Origin: Bradyrhizobium sp. 139
GTDB taxonomy: Bacteria; Pseudomonadota; Alphaproteobacteria; Rhizobiales; Xanthobacteraceae
Assembly (NCBI RefSeq): GCF_023074175.1
Contig: NZ_JADPKS010000026.1
Coordinates: 1 to 59,862, forward strand
DNA length: 59,862 bases
Reading direction: 5' to 3'
The position numbers and the translations under genes were made by a program. Of the stretch, positions 17,165 to 27,804 are shown one piece after another. The notes beneath the pieces are model-generated. The model was given only the letters and a program-made list of their open reading frames with translations. It was not told the origin of the DNA and searched no databases. Position 1 is the stretch's first letter. Each line of letters begins with the position of its first letter.

Positions 17165-17548
17165 TCAGCCGATCGCGATCCCGTTGCCGACGGTCCGGTT
17201 CAGGACCTGGGTCGACTTCTCGATGCGCTCGGCCGCGGCGTTCAGCGCGTTCACGACCGCTGTCTGGGTCAGCCGGGCGCGCTCGACGGCGGCGTTGCGG
17301 AAATCCCTAAGTTCGGTCAGCTCCTGCTCCAAGGTGCGGATGCGGTTGCCGGCATCGACCAGCTCGTCGCAGACGGTCAGCGCCGCCATCACGGTCAGGC
17401 GCGCATCGCCGATCTCGCCGAATTTTCCGCGCAGCGACTGAATCCGCGTCTCCAGGCTTTCGGCGAGCTTCAGCAGCCGCACCTCCTGGCCCTCCTCGCA
17501 GGCCATGCGGTATTGCCGGCCGTTGATGGTGACGTTGATGTGGCTCAT
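17165..17548 (-). CDS. zapA: Cell division protein ZapA
   Basis: A 127-residue protein with the ZapA fold: MSHINVTINGRQYRMACEEG, then LAESLETRIQ, and a coiled-coil C-terminal half (ALTVCDELVDAGNRIRTLEQELTELRD, counted in two stretches). ZapA bundles FtsZ filaments at the Z-ring. The start overlaps the stop of the DUF4164 gene by four bases (ATGA), so the two are coupled. 6S RNA and cyclo-ligase follow downstream. Confidence 0.92.
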   Translation of the reverse strand: MSHINVTINGRQYRMACEEGQEVRLLKLAESLETRIQSLRGKFGEIGDARLTVMAALTVCDELVDAGNRIRTLEQELTELRDFRNAAVERARLTQTAVVNALNAAAERIEKSTQVLNRTVGNGIAIG

Positions 17549-17865
17549 CCATCCTCTCCGGTATCGAGCACCGAGCGTATCGTGACGATCGCGGAATCCA
17601 ACCGGTCGGAGATCTCGCGATTGGTGCGCTCGAGCTTGCGCGCCTTCACCAGCGCGCCGTCGAGCTCGTCGGCAAGCCGCGAGCGATCCGCGCCCAGCGC
17701 TTGGATCCGCGCCGCAAGCTCGTTCTCGTCGCGATCGGCATCGCGCCGCCGTTCCACCGCGCTTTCGAGCGCATCGAGCGCCGCCATGAGTCTGCGGGTC
17801 GCGATCTCGATCTCGACGGCGGAGGACTCCGTCATGGCAGAGCTGTTGGAAACGCGATCGTTCAT
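17545..17865 (-). CDS. DUF4164 family coiled-coil protein
   Basis: A 106-residue, almost wholly helical protein (RRLMAALDALESAVERRRDAD, AARIQALGADRSRLADEL) of the DUF4164 family, found beside zapA in rhizobia. The start could also be the methionine at residue 11 (MTESSAVEIE, position 17835). It overlaps zapA by four bases. A division-related role is likely from context only. The 298 bases between it and the transketolase start (18164) hold no gene that I can support. Confidence 0.75.
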   Translation of the reverse strand: MNDRVSNSSAMTESSAVEIEIATRRLMAALDALESAVERRRDADRDENELAARIQALGADRSRLADELDGALVKARKLERTNREISDRLDSAIVTIRSVLDTGEDG

Positions 17866-18163
17866 GCAGTCAGCGGCGGAACCTGTGGCCTATCCGGAGG
17901 CATTTACCTTGGGACTTGCCGCCCGGCAAAAGACTCGGTTCGGCAAGCGGTTAGAAGCAGAAATTTACGTGGCAAGCTAGCCGAGCGCAACGTCGCCGCG
18001 AAACTATGCACCGCTAAGCAACTTTTCCGGCCAAACCGACGTTTGATCGCCTTGGACTCCCGGAACCGAGGTGCTATCCCAGCCCGACCTCCAGTGCCCG
18101 CCAAGCTCCTCCCACGCGGCCCCGCACCGCCGCCAAGCGCCTCATTTCAGACGGATTTCAGAC

Positions 18164-20149
18164 ATGCTGCAAGTCGACCACACCCGTATGGCCAACGCGA
18201 TCCGTGGCCTCGCGATGGACGCCGTCGAGAAGGCGAAGTCGGGCCATCCCGGCCTGCCGATGGGCGCGGCCGACATGGCCACGGTGCTGTTCACGCAATT
18301 CCTGAAATTCGACGCCGCAGCGCCTGCCTGGCCTGACCGCGACCGCTTTGTGCTCTCGGCCGGCCACGGTTCGATGCTGCTCTATGCGCTCTTGTACCTG
18401 ACCGGCAATTCCGAAATGACGCTGGACCAGATCAAGCAGTTCCGCCAGGTCGACTCGCTGACCCCCGGGCACCCCGAGAATTTCCGCACCAACGGCATCG
18501 AGACCACCACAGGCCCGCTCGGCCAGGGCATCTCGACCGCGGTCGGCATGGCGCTGGCCGAGAAGATGCTCGCTGCTGAGTTCGGCAAGAAGATCGTCGA
18601 CCACCACACCTTCGTGCTCGCCTCCGACGGCGACCTGATGGAAGGCGTGTCGCAAGAAGCGATCGCGATGGCCGGGCACTGGAAGCTCAACAAGATGATC
18701 GTGCTGTACGACGACAACGGCATCTCGATCGACGGCCCGACCTCGATTTCCGATTCCGTCGACCAGGTGAAGCGCTTTAAGGCGTGCGGCTGGGCCGCCG
18801 AGAAGATCGACGGTCACGATCAGGCCGCCATCGCCGCCGCGATCACCCGTGCCAAGAAATCCAGCAAGCCGACGCTGATCGCCTGCCGCACCACCATCGG
18901 CTTCGGCGCGCCGCACAAGGCCGGCACGGCGAAGGCGCACGGCGAGGCGCTCGGCGCCGAGGAGCTCAAGGCCGCCAAGGAAAATCTCGGCATCGCGCTC
19001 GAGCCGTTCTCGGTGCCGGACGACGTGCTGAAGGCCTGGCGCGAAGCCGGCAGCCGCGGCGCAACTGCGCGGCAGGAATGGGAAGGCCGACTCGGTGAGC
19101 TCGGCAGCCGCAAGCGCGCCGAGTTCGAGCGCCGCCTGCGCCATGAGCGTCCGGCCGCGCTCGCGAAGGCGGTAAGCGCCTACAAGAAGGAGCTGTTGGA
19201 AAAGCCGATGGTTGCGGCGACCCGCAAATCCTCCGAAGCGGTGATCGAAGTCATTGCCGGCGTCATGCCGATGGAATTCCTGGCAGGCTCCGCCGACCTC
19301 ACCGGCTCCAACAACAACAAGGCGAAGTCGGCAACGGCCTTCTCGGCCAAAACGCCGAAGGGCCGCTTCATCCATTACGGCATCCGCGAGCACGGCATGG
19401 CGGCTGCGATGAACGGCATCTTCCTGCACGGCGGCTTCGCCCCGAACGGCGCGACCTTCCTGGTCTTCACCGACTATGCACGGCCCGCGATGCGGCTTGC
19501 CGCCTTGATGGGCGCCGGCGTCGTCTACGTGATGACGCACGATTCCATCGGACTCGGCGAAGATGGCCCAACCCATCAGCCGGTCGAGCATCTCGCCGCG
19601 CTCCGCGCCATTCCGAACATGCGCGTGTTCCGCCCCTGCGACTCCATCGAGGTCGCCGAGTGCTGGGAGCTCGCGCTCAACCGCATCGACGGCCCCACCG
19701 TGCTGGCGCTGACGCGGCAGAACCTGCCGCAACTGCGCACCACCGTGCCGAATGAAAATCCCTGCCAGCAGGGCGCCTATGAGCTTGTCGCCGCCCAGGG
19801 CGAGGCCAAGGCCACGCTGTTCGCGTCCGGCTCCGAGGTCGAGATCGCGGTCGCCGCCCAGAAGCAGCTCGCGGAACGCGGCATCCCGTCGCGGGTGGTC
19901 TCAGTGCCCTCGCTCGAGCTGTTGTTAGCGCAACCAGAGGCCAAGCGCGCGGCCATCATCGGCGACGCGCCGGTGAAGGTCGCGATCGAGGCTGCGGTCC
20001 GCTGGGGCTGGGATGCCGTGATCGGCCAGGATGGCGATTTTATCGGCATGCATTCCTTCGGCGAGAGCGGACCGGCGAAGGACCTTTACAAGCATTTCGG
20101 CATTACCGCCGAGGCTGCGGTTAACGCTGTGCTGAAGCGCGTTTCCTGA
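18164..20149 (+). CDS. tkt: Transketolase
   Basis: A 661-residue thiamine-diphosphate enzyme started at [15 protein letters not shown]. It transfers two-carbon units between ketose and aldose phosphates in the pentose phosphate pathway and Calvin cycle. Motifs seen are [15 protein letters not shown] at the N-terminus, the ThDP motif SDGDLMEG...[13 protein letters not shown] near 145-185, [13 protein letters not shown] near 405, and [13 protein letters not shown] near 465. It begins the plus-strand sugar-phosphate cluster tkt-gap-pgk-fba, with a terminator-like hairpin after it. Confidence 0.96.
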   Translation: MLQVDHTRMANAIRGLAMDAVEKAKSGHPGLPMGAADMATVLFTQFLKFDAAAPAWPDRDRFVLSAGHGSMLLYALLYLTGNSEMTLDQIKQFRQVDSLTPGHPENFRTNGIETTTGPLGQGISTAVGMALAEKMLAAEFGKKIVDHHTFVLASDGDLMEGVSQEAIAMAGHWKLNKMIVLYDDNGISIDGPTSISDSVDQVKRFKACGWAAEKIDGHDQAAIAAAITRAKKSSKPTLIACRTTIGFGAPHKAGTAKAHGEALGAEELKAAKENLGIALEPFSVPDDVLKAWREAGSRGATARQEWEGRLGELGSRKRAEFERRLRHERPAALAKAVSAYKKELLEKPMVAATRKSSEAVIEVIAGVMPMEFLAGSADLTGSNNNKAKSATAFSAKTPKGRFIHYGIREHGMAAAMNGIFLHGGFAPNGATFLVFTDYARPAMRLAALMGAGVVYVMTHDSIGLGEDGPTHQPVEHLAALRAIPNMRVFRPCDSIEVAECWELALNRIDGPTVLALTRQNLPQLRTTVPNENPCQQGAYELVAAQGEAKATLFASGSEVEIAVAAQKQLAERGIPSRVVSVPSLELLLAQPEAKRAAIIGDAPVKVAIEAAVRWGWDAVIGQDGDFIGMHSFGESGPAKDLYKHFGITAEAAVNAVLKRVS

Positions 20150-20202
20150 GAGTTGAGCTTGCCAAAAAAAAGGGCTACGTAACCTCCTCATATGATCAGT
20201 CG

Positions 20203-20240
20203 CCGCCCGGCCGAACCGGGCGTCCGCCCTAAAAAAACCC
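20203..20240 (+). terminator. Terminator-like hairpin after transketolase
   Basis: The arms cgcccgg and ccgggcg (20203-20221) are separated by five bases. An A-rich stretch (taaaaaaacc) follows a few bases on instead of a T-run on the plus strand. It is better described as a stable hairpin that may attenuate the tkt-to-gap readthrough. Confidence 0.4.
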
Positions 20241-20321
20241 TCGCAGGCGCGCTAAGCGCGTTGTGCGGGATGGTAGGCGTTATCGAACACACGTCATTGA
20301 ACGGTCATAAGGAGACGAAAC

Positions 20322-21329
<1,008 letters not shown>

Positions 21330-21341
21330 GCTCAAAGTCTC

Positions 21342-21466
21342 GTGTCCCGGACGCGGCGCAGCGCTTCGGCGCTGCTCCGCATATCCGGGACCGATGTCTC
21401 ACCCGCGTAAGTCCCGGTTCAGCACAGCGGCACTTCGCGCCGCTAGTAGCGCCCGGGACAAGAGAG
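21342..21466. repeat. Extragenic repeat between gap and pgk (gtcccggacgcgg family), copy 1
   Basis: About 125 bases framed by gtgtcccggacgcggcgcag and the near-complement gcgcccgggacaag, with internal gctgctccgc and cggttcagc blocks. A related copy is at 51784-51902. Its location inside a cotranscribed cluster means that it would be part of the gap-pgk message. Confidence 0.7.
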
Positions 21467-21472
21467 TGTCCG

Positions 21473-22672
21473 ATGGCAAACAAATTCCGCACCCTCGACG
21501 ACGTCGACGTGACGGGCAAGCGCGTGCTGCTGCGGGTCGATCTCAACGTGCCCATGGACAACGGGCGTGTCAGCGACGCCACCCGGCTCGAGCGCGTCGC
21601 GCCGACCATTACCGAAATCTCGGACAAGGGCGGCAAAGTCATCCTGCTCGCACATTTCGGCCGGCCAAAGGGACGCGATCCCAAGGAATCGCTCAAGCCC
21701 GTCGCCGAGGCGCTGTCGAAGGTCGTGAAGAAGCCCGTCGCCTTCGCCGACGACTGCATCGGCGAGCTCGCGGCCACGGCTGTGGCGGCGCTGAAGGATG
21801 GCGACATCCTCTGTCTCGAAAACACCCGCTTCCATAAGGAAGAGGAAAAGAACGATCCCGCCTTCGTCGCGGAATTGGCAAAGCTCGGCGACATCTGGGT
21901 CAATGACGCCTTCTCGGCGGCGCACCGCGCCCATGCCACGACCGAAGGCCTCGGTCACAAGCTGCCGGCCTATGCCGGCCGTACCATGCAGGCCGAGCTC
22001 GTCGCGCTGGAGAAGGCGCTGGGTTCGCCGACCAAGCCGGTCATCGCGATCATTGGCGGCGCCAAGGTCTCGACCAAGATCGACCTGCTCGAAAACCTCG
22101 TCAACAAGGTCGATGCGCTCGTGATCGGCGGCGGCATGGCCAACACCTTCCTGCACGCCCAGGGCGTCGGGATCGGCAAGTCGCTGGCCGAGAAGGATCT
22201 CGCCGCCACTGCGCTGCGCATCATGGAGAAGGCGGAAGCCGCCAATTGCGCCATCATTCTGCCGGTCGACGCCACCGTCGCCTACCATTTCGCCGCCAAT
22301 GCGCCATCGCATGCCTATGGCCTCGACGCGATTCCGGCCGACGGCATGATCCTCGACGTCGGTCCGCAATCGATCGCGCGTGTCCATGCCGCCATCGATG
22401 ACGCGGCGACCCTGGTCTGGAACGGACCGCTCGGCGCCTTCGAGATGCAGCCGTTCGACCGCGGCACGGTCGCAGCCGCCAAGCATGCTGCCCAGCGCAC
22501 CAAGGCGAAGAAGCTGATTTCGATTGCGGGCGGCGGCGACACGGTTGCGGCCCTCAACCAGGCCCATGTGGCCGGTCAATTCACCTATGTCTCGACTGCC
22601 GGTGGCGCATTTCTTGAATGGATGGAAGGCAAGCCCCTTCCCGGCGTCGAAGTTCTGCGCACAGGTAATTAG
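21473..22672 (+). CDS. pgk: Phosphoglycerate kinase
   Basis: A 399-residue monomeric kinase started at [18 protein letters not shown]. The open frame upstream to 20579 is only the shifted reading of gap. Family marks are [13 protein letters not shown] near residues 20-32, AHFGRPKG near 60, a [12 protein letters not shown] nucleotide region near 200, and GGGDTVAAL near the C-terminus. It makes ATP from 1,3-bisphosphoglycerate in glycolysis, or consumes it in the Calvin cycle. fbaA follows after 36 bases. Confidence 0.97.
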   Translation: MANKFRTLDDVDVTGKRVLLRVDLNVPMDNGRVSDATRLERVAPTITEISDKGGKVILLAHFGRPKGRDPKESLKPVAEALSKVVKKPVAFADDCIGELAATAVAALKDGDILCLENTRFHKEEEKNDPAFVAELAKLGDIWVNDAFSAAHRAHATTEGLGHKLPAYAGRTMQAELVALEKALGSPTKPVIAIIGGAKVSTKIDLLENLVNKVDALVIGGGMANTFLHAQGVGIGKSLAEKDLAATALRIMEKAEAANCAIILPVDATVAYHFAANAPSHAYGLDAIPADGMILDVGPQSIARVHAAIDDAATLVWNGPLGAFEMQPFDRGTVAAAKHAAQRTKAKKLISIAGGGDTVAALNQAHVAGQFTYVSTAGGAFLEWMEGKPLPGVEVLRTGN

Positions 22673-22708
22673 TCGGGCCTTGCAGGCCTAAACGGGAGAA
22701 AAAGACAG

Positions 22709-23776
22709 ATGGCTCGGATCACGTTACGTCAATTGCTCGACCATGCGGCGGAGAACGATTACGGCGTACCGGCCTTCAACATCAACAACATGGAGCAGGC
22801 GCTGGCGATCATGGACGCGGCCAACACGGTCGACGCGCCCGTCATTATCCAGGCCTCGCGCGGTGCGCGCTCCTACGCCAATGACATCATGCTCAAGCAC
22901 ATGATGGACGCGGTGACCGAGATCTATCCGCACATTCCGGTCTGCGTGCATCTCGACCACGGCAACGAGGCCGCGACCTGCATGACCGCGATCCAGGCCG
23001 GCTTCACCTCTGTCATGATGGACGGCTCGCTCAAGGCCGACGGCAAGACCCCCGGCGACTGGAACTACAATGTCGGCGTCACCAAGACCGTGACCGACAT
23101 GGCCCATCTCGGCGGCATCTCGGTCGAGGGAGAGTTAGGGGTGCTCGGCTCGCTCGAGACCGGCATGGGCGACAAGGAAGACGGCCACGGCGCCGAAGGC
23201 AAGCTGTCGCACGACCAGCTCCTGACCAATCCGGACGAGGCCGTGAAGTTCGTCCAGGAGACCAGGGTCGACGCGCTCGCGATCGCGATGGGGACTTCTC
23301 ACGGTGCTTACAAATTTACCCGCAAGCCGGACGGCGACATCCTCGCCATGAAGGTGATCGAGGAGATCCACCGCAAACTGCCGAACACGCACCTTGTCAT
23401 GCATGGTTCGTCCTCGGTGCCGCAGGACCTCCAGGACATCATCAACGAGTTCGGCGGCAAGATGAAGCCGACCTGGGGCGTGCCTGTTACCGAGATCCAG
23501 CGCGGCATCAAGAACGGCGTGCGCAAGATCAACATCGACACCGACAACCGCATGGCCATGACCGGCCAGATCCGCAAAGTGTTCAAGGAGCACCCGGAAG
23601 AGTTCGATCCGCGCAAGTACCTGAAGCCCGCGATGGAAGCGATGACCAAGCTGTGCAAGCAGCGGCTCCAGGAGTTCAATACCGCCGGCCAAGCCTCCAA
23701 GATCAAGAAGGTCCTGACCACCGCCGAGATGGCCAAGCGCTACGCCAAGGGCGAGCTCGACCCCCGCGTCGCGTAG
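22709..23776 (+). CDS. fbaA: Class II fructose-bisphosphate aldolase (Calvin-cycle subtype)
   Basis: A 355-residue zinc-dependent aldolase. It shows [20 protein letters not shown], the metal-binding [10 protein letters not shown] near residue 80, [13 protein letters not shown] near 110, [10 protein letters not shown] near 140, and HGSSSVPQ plus NIDTDNRM downstream. The length fits the longer Calvin-cycle type. It cleaves or forms fructose 1,6-bisphosphate and, in this subtype, often sedoheptulose 1,7-bisphosphate. gggagaaaaagacag precedes the ATG. A class I aldolase gene follows after a repeat. Confidence 0.96.
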   Translation: MARITLRQLLDHAAENDYGVPAFNINNMEQALAIMDAANTVDAPVIIQASRGARSYANDIMLKHMMDAVTEIYPHIPVCVHLDHGNEAATCMTAIQAGFTSVMMDGSLKADGKTPGDWNYNVGVTKTVTDMAHLGGISVEGELGVLGSLETGMGDKEDGHGAEGKLSHDQLLTNPDEAVKFVQETRVDALAIAMGTSHGAYKFTRKPDGDILAMKVIEEIHRKLPNTHLVMHGSSSVPQDLQDIINEFGGKMKPTWGVPVTEIQRGIKNGVRKINIDTDNRMAMTGQIRKVFKEHPEEFDPRKYLKPAMEAMTKLCKQRLQEFNTAGQASKIKKVLTTAEMAKRYAKGELDPRVA

Positions 23777-23807
23777 CGATCGCGTGGTGGCGTAAGGCCA
23801 ATGCTCT

Positions 23808-23975
23808 ATCCTCCCCCTCGCTCCGCTTGCGGGGAGAGGGTTGGGGTGAGGGGGAGTCTCCACAAGGACGGGGACAGTTGGACTCGCGGAGAGTCCCCCT
23901 CACCCGGAAATCGCGCTTCGCACGATTCCGGCCTCTCCCCGCAGGCGGGGAGAGGCGAACATCCCCCTCCCCCTT
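23808..23975. repeat. Extragenic palindromic repeat (ctccccctcgc...gcggggagagg family)
   Basis: Two long inverted blocks, tccccctcgctccgcttgc with ggggtgaggggga and their near-complement at 23900-23972, fill almost all of the 285-base gap between the two aldolase genes. The repeat can fold into a cruciform and separates the two genes transcriptionally or as a processing site. Confidence 0.7.
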
Positions 23976-24061
23976 TACCCTGCGACGAACGTTAACTCGG
24001 CAATTGCCCGAGAACGGTCTATTTTCACAGCCAAGGGCAGCATCGTTTTGGGAGGACCTCG

Positions 24062-25087
24062 ATGAATCTGACTGAGCTCAACAGGATCGCGGCCGCCATG
24101 GTCGCGCCCGGCAAGGGCATCCTTGCCGCCGACGAGTCTTCCGGCACCATCAAGAAGCGCTTTGACGCGATCGGCGTGGACTCGACGGAAACGAGCCGCC
24201 GCGACTATCGCGAGATGCTCTTTCGGTCGAAGGAGGCCATGAGCAAGTACATCTCCGGCGTCATTCTCTATGACGAGACGATCTGGCAGGATGCCAGGGA
24301 CGGCACGCCGCTGATCAAGCTGATCGAGGAGAGCGGCGCCATTCCCGGCATCAAGGTCGACGAAGGCACGCAAGGCCTGCCGATGTGCCCGGGCGAGCTC
24401 GTCACCGTCGGGCTGGACAAGCTCGCCGAGCGGCTGAAGAAATATTACGAGCGCGGCGCGCGCTTTGCCAAATGGCGCGCGGTGATCGACATCGGCAGCG
24501 GGATTCCCTCGATGACCGCGATCAGCGTCAACGCCCATGCGCTGGCGCGTTATGCCGCGCTATGCCAGGCCGCGCAGATCGTGCCGATCGTCGAGCCGGA
24601 AGTGCTGATGGACGGCGATCACGACATCGACCGCTGCTATGAGGTAACGCAACGCGTGCTCAACCAGACGTTTCAGGAATTGTGCGTGCAGCGCGTTGCG
24701 CTCGAAGGCATGGTGCTGAAGCCGAACATGGCGATCTCTGGCAAGAAGTGCGCGAAGCAGGCCCCCGTCGAGGAGGTCGCGGAGAAGACCGTGCGGCTCT
24801 TGAAGGCGTGCGTGCCGGCGGCGGTGCCCGGCATCGCCTTCCTCTCCGGCGGCCAATCGGACGAGGAGGCAACTGCGCATCTCAACGCCATGCACAAGCT
24901 CGGTCCGCTGCCCTGGGGCCTGACCTTCTCCTACGGCCGCGCGCTGCAGGCCGCGCCGCAGAAGGCCTGGTCCGGCAAGGCCGAGAATGTCGCAGCCGGC
25001 CAAAGCGCATTCAGCCATCGCGCCCGGATGAATGGTCTGGCGTCCAAGGGCGAATGGCAAAGCAGCCTGGAAAAGAAGGCGGCCTAG
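24062..25087 (+). CDS. Class I fructose-bisphosphate aldolase
   Basis: A 341-residue Schiff-base aldolase. It shows GKGILAADESSGTIKKRF near residue 20, AKWRAVIDIG near 140, EPEVLMDGDHD near 180, and the Schiff-base lysine in GMVLKPNM near residue 220. It performs the same reaction as the upstream class II enzyme but needs no metal. gggaggacctcg precedes the ATG. Having both classes side by side suggests condition-dependent backup, for example under metal limitation. Confidence 0.96.
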   Translation: MNLTELNRIAAAMVAPGKGILAADESSGTIKKRFDAIGVDSTETSRRDYREMLFRSKEAMSKYISGVILYDETIWQDARDGTPLIKLIEESGAIPGIKVDEGTQGLPMCPGELVTVGLDKLAERLKKYYERGARFAKWRAVIDIGSGIPSMTAISVNAHALARYAALCQAAQIVPIVEPEVLMDGDHDIDRCYEVTQRVLNQTFQELCVQRVALEGMVLKPNMAISGKKCAKQAPVEEVAEKTVRLLKACVPAAVPGIAFLSGGQSDEEATAHLNAMHKLGPLPWGLTFSYGRALQAAPQKAWSGKAENVAAGQSAFSHRARMNGLASKGEWQSSLEKKAA

Positions 25088-25090
25088 ATC

Positions 25091-25780
25091 TTGTCGAACA
25101 AATCGCCTCCGCCGCGCCCGGCGCCGCGCCTGTATCTCGCGACGCCTGTTGTCGATGATCCCGCGGCGCTCGTCGCCGAGTTGCCGGACCTGCTCGCGTC
25201 TGCCGATGTCGCGGCCGTGCTGGTTCGGCTGAAGGAGACCGACCAGCGCACCATGATCTCGCGCATCAAGGCGCTGGCGGCGCCGGTCCAGAAAGCGGGC
25301 GCCGCGCTGCTGATCGACGGACATGCCGAACTCGTCGCGCGCGGCGGCGCCGACGGTGCGCACCTGTCAGGCCTGGCCGCGCTCGAAGAGGCCGCGCCAT
25401 CGCTCAAGCCCGATCGCATCGCCGGGGTCGGCGGGCTTGAGACGCGCCACGATTCCATGAGCGCGGGCGAGATGGGCGCTGACTATGTGCTGTTCGGCGA
25501 ACCTGACGAGAAAGGCGAGCGGCCATCGTCCCAGGCTATCGCCGAGCGCCTGGACTGGTGGGCTGAGCTGTTCGAGCCGCCCTGCGTCGGCTTTGCCACC
25601 TCGCTCGAAGAAGCCCACGAGTTCGCCGCCAGCGGCGCCGATTTCGTGCTGGTCGGCGAATTCGTCTGGTCCGACCCGCGGGGTCCCAAGGCCGCGCTGA
25701 TCGAGGTAGACGCTACGATCAAGAAGGCCCATGCAATTGCGCTTGCGGGCCAAGATCCTGCGGGCCGGGAGCACGGCTAG
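25091..25780 (+). CDS. Thiamine-phosphate synthase-like protein (TTG start)
   Basis: A 229-residue TIM-barrel protein related to ThiE. LYLATPVVDD opens the barrel, and LLIDGHAELVARGGADGAHLSG matches the ThiE phosphate and substrate segment. VGFATSLEEAHEFAASGADFVLVGEFVWSD, read as two stretches, matches the closing strands. The start is TTG at 25091, three bases after the class I aldolase stop, so it is translationally coupled. The sequence departs from classic ThiE (no VGxS...GADY motif set), so a divergent role is possible. Confidence 0.75.
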   Translation: MSNKSPPPRPAPRLYLATPVVDDPAALVAELPDLLASADVAAVLVRLKETDQRTMISRIKALAAPVQKAGAALLIDGHAELVARGGADGAHLSGLAALEEAAPSLKPDRIAGVGGLETRHDSMSAGEMGADYVLFGEPDEKGERPSSQAIAERLDWWAELFEPPCVGFATSLEEAHEFAASGADFVLVGEFVWSDPRGPKAALIEVDATIKKAHAIALAGQDPAGREHG

Positions 25781-25788
25781 CGCCCGAC

Positions 25789-26871
25789 ATGAAGCTCCCG
25801 CGCATCACCATGCTGGCCACGCTGCTGCTGACGGCGCCCGCGGCCGCGCAGCTCCAGATCACACCGCCGGTGGCAACGCCGGGCGCGCCCGCCGAGAAGC
25901 AGAAGCCCAAGGCGCCCCCGGTCGCCACGAAGAAGGAGGCCGCGCCGGCACCGAAGCCTTCGAACTCCCCCAAGCCGGCCGCCTCGCCCAAGCCGGCGCT
26001 GCCAGCGACTGTGATCCCCGCGCCGGCAACCGACAATCCCAATGTCGATCTGGTGTTCGGCGCCTATCAGCGCGGCCAGTACAAGACGGCATTCGATCTC
26101 GCCACCGCCCGCGCACAAGCGGGCGATCCCAAGGCGATGACCATGCTGGGCGAACTCTATTCCAACGCCATGGGCGTCCGCCGCGACTACGCCAAGGCGC
26201 TGGAATGGTACAAGCGCGCCGCCGATGCCGGCGACCGCGAGGCGATGTTCGCGCTCGCCATGCTGCGGATTTCCGGCCGCGGCGGCTCAGTCGACAAAAG
26301 CGAGGCGGTGAAGCTGATGGCTTCCGCCGCCAAGCTCGGCGAGCCCAAGGCGGCCTATAACCTCGCTCTGCTCTATCTGGACGGCCAGACCCTGCCGCAG
26401 GACGTCAGGCGTTCCGCCGAACTGCTGCGCCAGGCGGCCGATGCCGGCCTGCCGGAGGCACAATACGCGCTCGCGACCTTCTACAAGGAAGGCACCGGCG
26501 TGCCGAAAGACCCGGAACGCGCGGTGCGGCTGCTCCAGGCGGCTACGCTGGCCGACAACGTCGATGCCGAAGTTGAATATGCCATCGCCATGTTCAACGG
26601 CACCGGAACGCCGAAGAACCAGCCGGCCGCTGTCGCGTTGCTCCGCAAGGCCTCCCGCCAGGGCAGCGCGATCGCGCAGAACCGCCTGGCCTGGGTGCTG
26701 ATCAACGGCATGGGCGCATCCGCGGACAAGATCGAGGGCTTCAAATGGCACCTGGTGGCGAAAACCGCCGGCAAGGGCGATCCGGAGCTCGACAAGCAAT
26801 TGTCCGACCTGCCGGCCGAAGACCGGGCCAAGGCCGAGGCCGCCGCCAAAAAATGGCTCGGGACCAAATGA
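25789..26871 (+). CDS. Exported Sel1-repeat (TPR-like) protein
   Basis: A 360-residue protein with a signal peptide (MKLPRITMLATLLLTAPAAA), a Pro/Ala/Lys-rich linker to about residue 80, and then at least five Sel1-like repeats. Examples are DPKAMTMLGELYSNAMGVRRD, cut at its end by DYAKALEWY, and DREAMFALAMLRISGRGG. Such repeats mediate protein contacts in the periplasm. It follows the ThiE-like gene after eight bases, so they are probably cotranscribed. No catalytic motif is seen. Confidence 0.85.
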   Translation: MKLPRITMLATLLLTAPAAAQLQITPPVATPGAPAEKQKPKAPPVATKKEAAPAPKPSNSPKPAASPKPALPATVIPAPATDNPNVDLVFGAYQRGQYKTAFDLATARAQAGDPKAMTMLGELYSNAMGVRRDYAKALEWYKRAADAGDREAMFALAMLRISGRGGSVDKSEAVKLMASAAKLGEPKAAYNLALLYLDGQTLPQDVRRSAELLRQAADAGLPEAQYALATFYKEGTGVPKDPERAVRLLQAATLADNVDAEVEYAIAMFNGTGTPKNQPAAVALLRKASRQGSAIAQNRLAWVLINGMGASADKIEGFKWHLVAKTAGKGDPELDKQLSDLPAEDRAKAEAAAKKWLGTK

Positions 26872-26967
26872 CTTGACGCAATGACTTGACCTTGGGGCCC
26901 TCGCAGGGCACCCCATCCTTCAAACAGGCGCGATTTCCCGCCATTTCCCCGATCAAAACCAGAGCTC

Positions 26968-27753
26968 ATGCTGTATTCCGCCACTATCAACGTCATGGTC
27001 AAAGCCGCGCGCCGCGCCGGCCGCAGCCTCAAGCGCGATCTCGGCGAGATCGAGCATTTGCAGGTCTCGCTGAAGGGTCCGGCCAATTTCGTCTCGCTGG
27101 CCGACAAGCGCGCCGAGGAGATCCTCTATCAGGACCTTGCCAAGGCCCGTCCCGGCTACGGCTTCATCGGCGAGGAAGGCGGCACCCGCGAGGGCAGTGA
27201 CAAGAGCCACACCTGGATCGTCGATCCCCTCGACGGCACCACCAACTTCCTGCACGGCATCCCGCAATTTGCGATCTCGATCGGCCTTTCCCGCGAAGGC
27301 ACGGTGATCGCCGGCGTGATCTACAATCCAGCCAATGACGAGCTCTACATCGCCGAGCGCGGCAAGGGCGCCTTTCTCAACGACCAGCGCCTGCGCGTGG
27401 CCGGCCGCCGCCAGCTCAACGAGTGCGTGGTGGCCTGCGGCCTGCCCCATATCGGCCGCGGCGACCACGAGGAATTCCGCCGCGAGATGACCGCGATCCA
27501 GGACCGCGTCGCAGGCCTGCGCCGTTTCGGCGCCGCCTCCCTCGATCTCGCCTTCGTCGCCGCCGGCCGCCTCGACGGCTACTGGGAGCGCAACCTCCAA
27601 TCCTGGGACATCGCCGCCGGCCAGATCATGGTGCGCGAAGCCGGTGGCACGATCACCGACATCGACACCCCCGGCGATGCGCTGGTCACCGGCCACGTCG
27701 TGTGCGGGAATGAGTTCGTGCACGGGGAGCTGGTGAAGATTTTGCGGAAGTAG
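26968..27753 (+). CDS. Inositol monophosphatase family protein (SuhB-like)
   Basis: A 261-residue member of the Mg-dependent inositol monophosphatase family. The metal-binding motifs are GEEGG (about 70-74), WIVDPLDGTTNFLHG (about 87-101), and WDIAAGQIMVREAGG (about 213-227). It hydrolyses inositol 1-phosphate or related sugar phosphates. In proteobacteria SuhB also binds RNA polymerase antitermination complexes. It ends 52 bases from the convergent RND pump gene. Confidence 0.93.
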   Translation: MLYSATINVMVKAARRAGRSLKRDLGEIEHLQVSLKGPANFVSLADKRAEEILYQDLAKARPGYGFIGEEGGTREGSDKSHTWIVDPLDGTTNFLHGIPQFAISIGLSREGTVIAGVIYNPANDELYIAERGKGAFLNDQRLRVAGRRQLNECVVACGLPHIGRGDHEEFRREMTAIQDRVAGLRRFGAASLDLAFVAAGRLDGYWERNLQSWDIAAGQIMVREAGGTITDIDTPGDALVTGHVVCGNEFVHGELVKILRK

Positions 27754-27804
27754 GCGTAAGGCCAAAGCCTCGCCTCACACCGCGCCGTCATCATGACAGT
27801 GTGC

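Noticed and set aside
18158..19732. Long minus-strand open frame of 524 codons opposite transketolase
   Set aside because: It is the antisense shadow of a GC-rich gene. The peptide is Arg/Gly/His-rich without motifs, while the plus strand encodes a clear transketolase.
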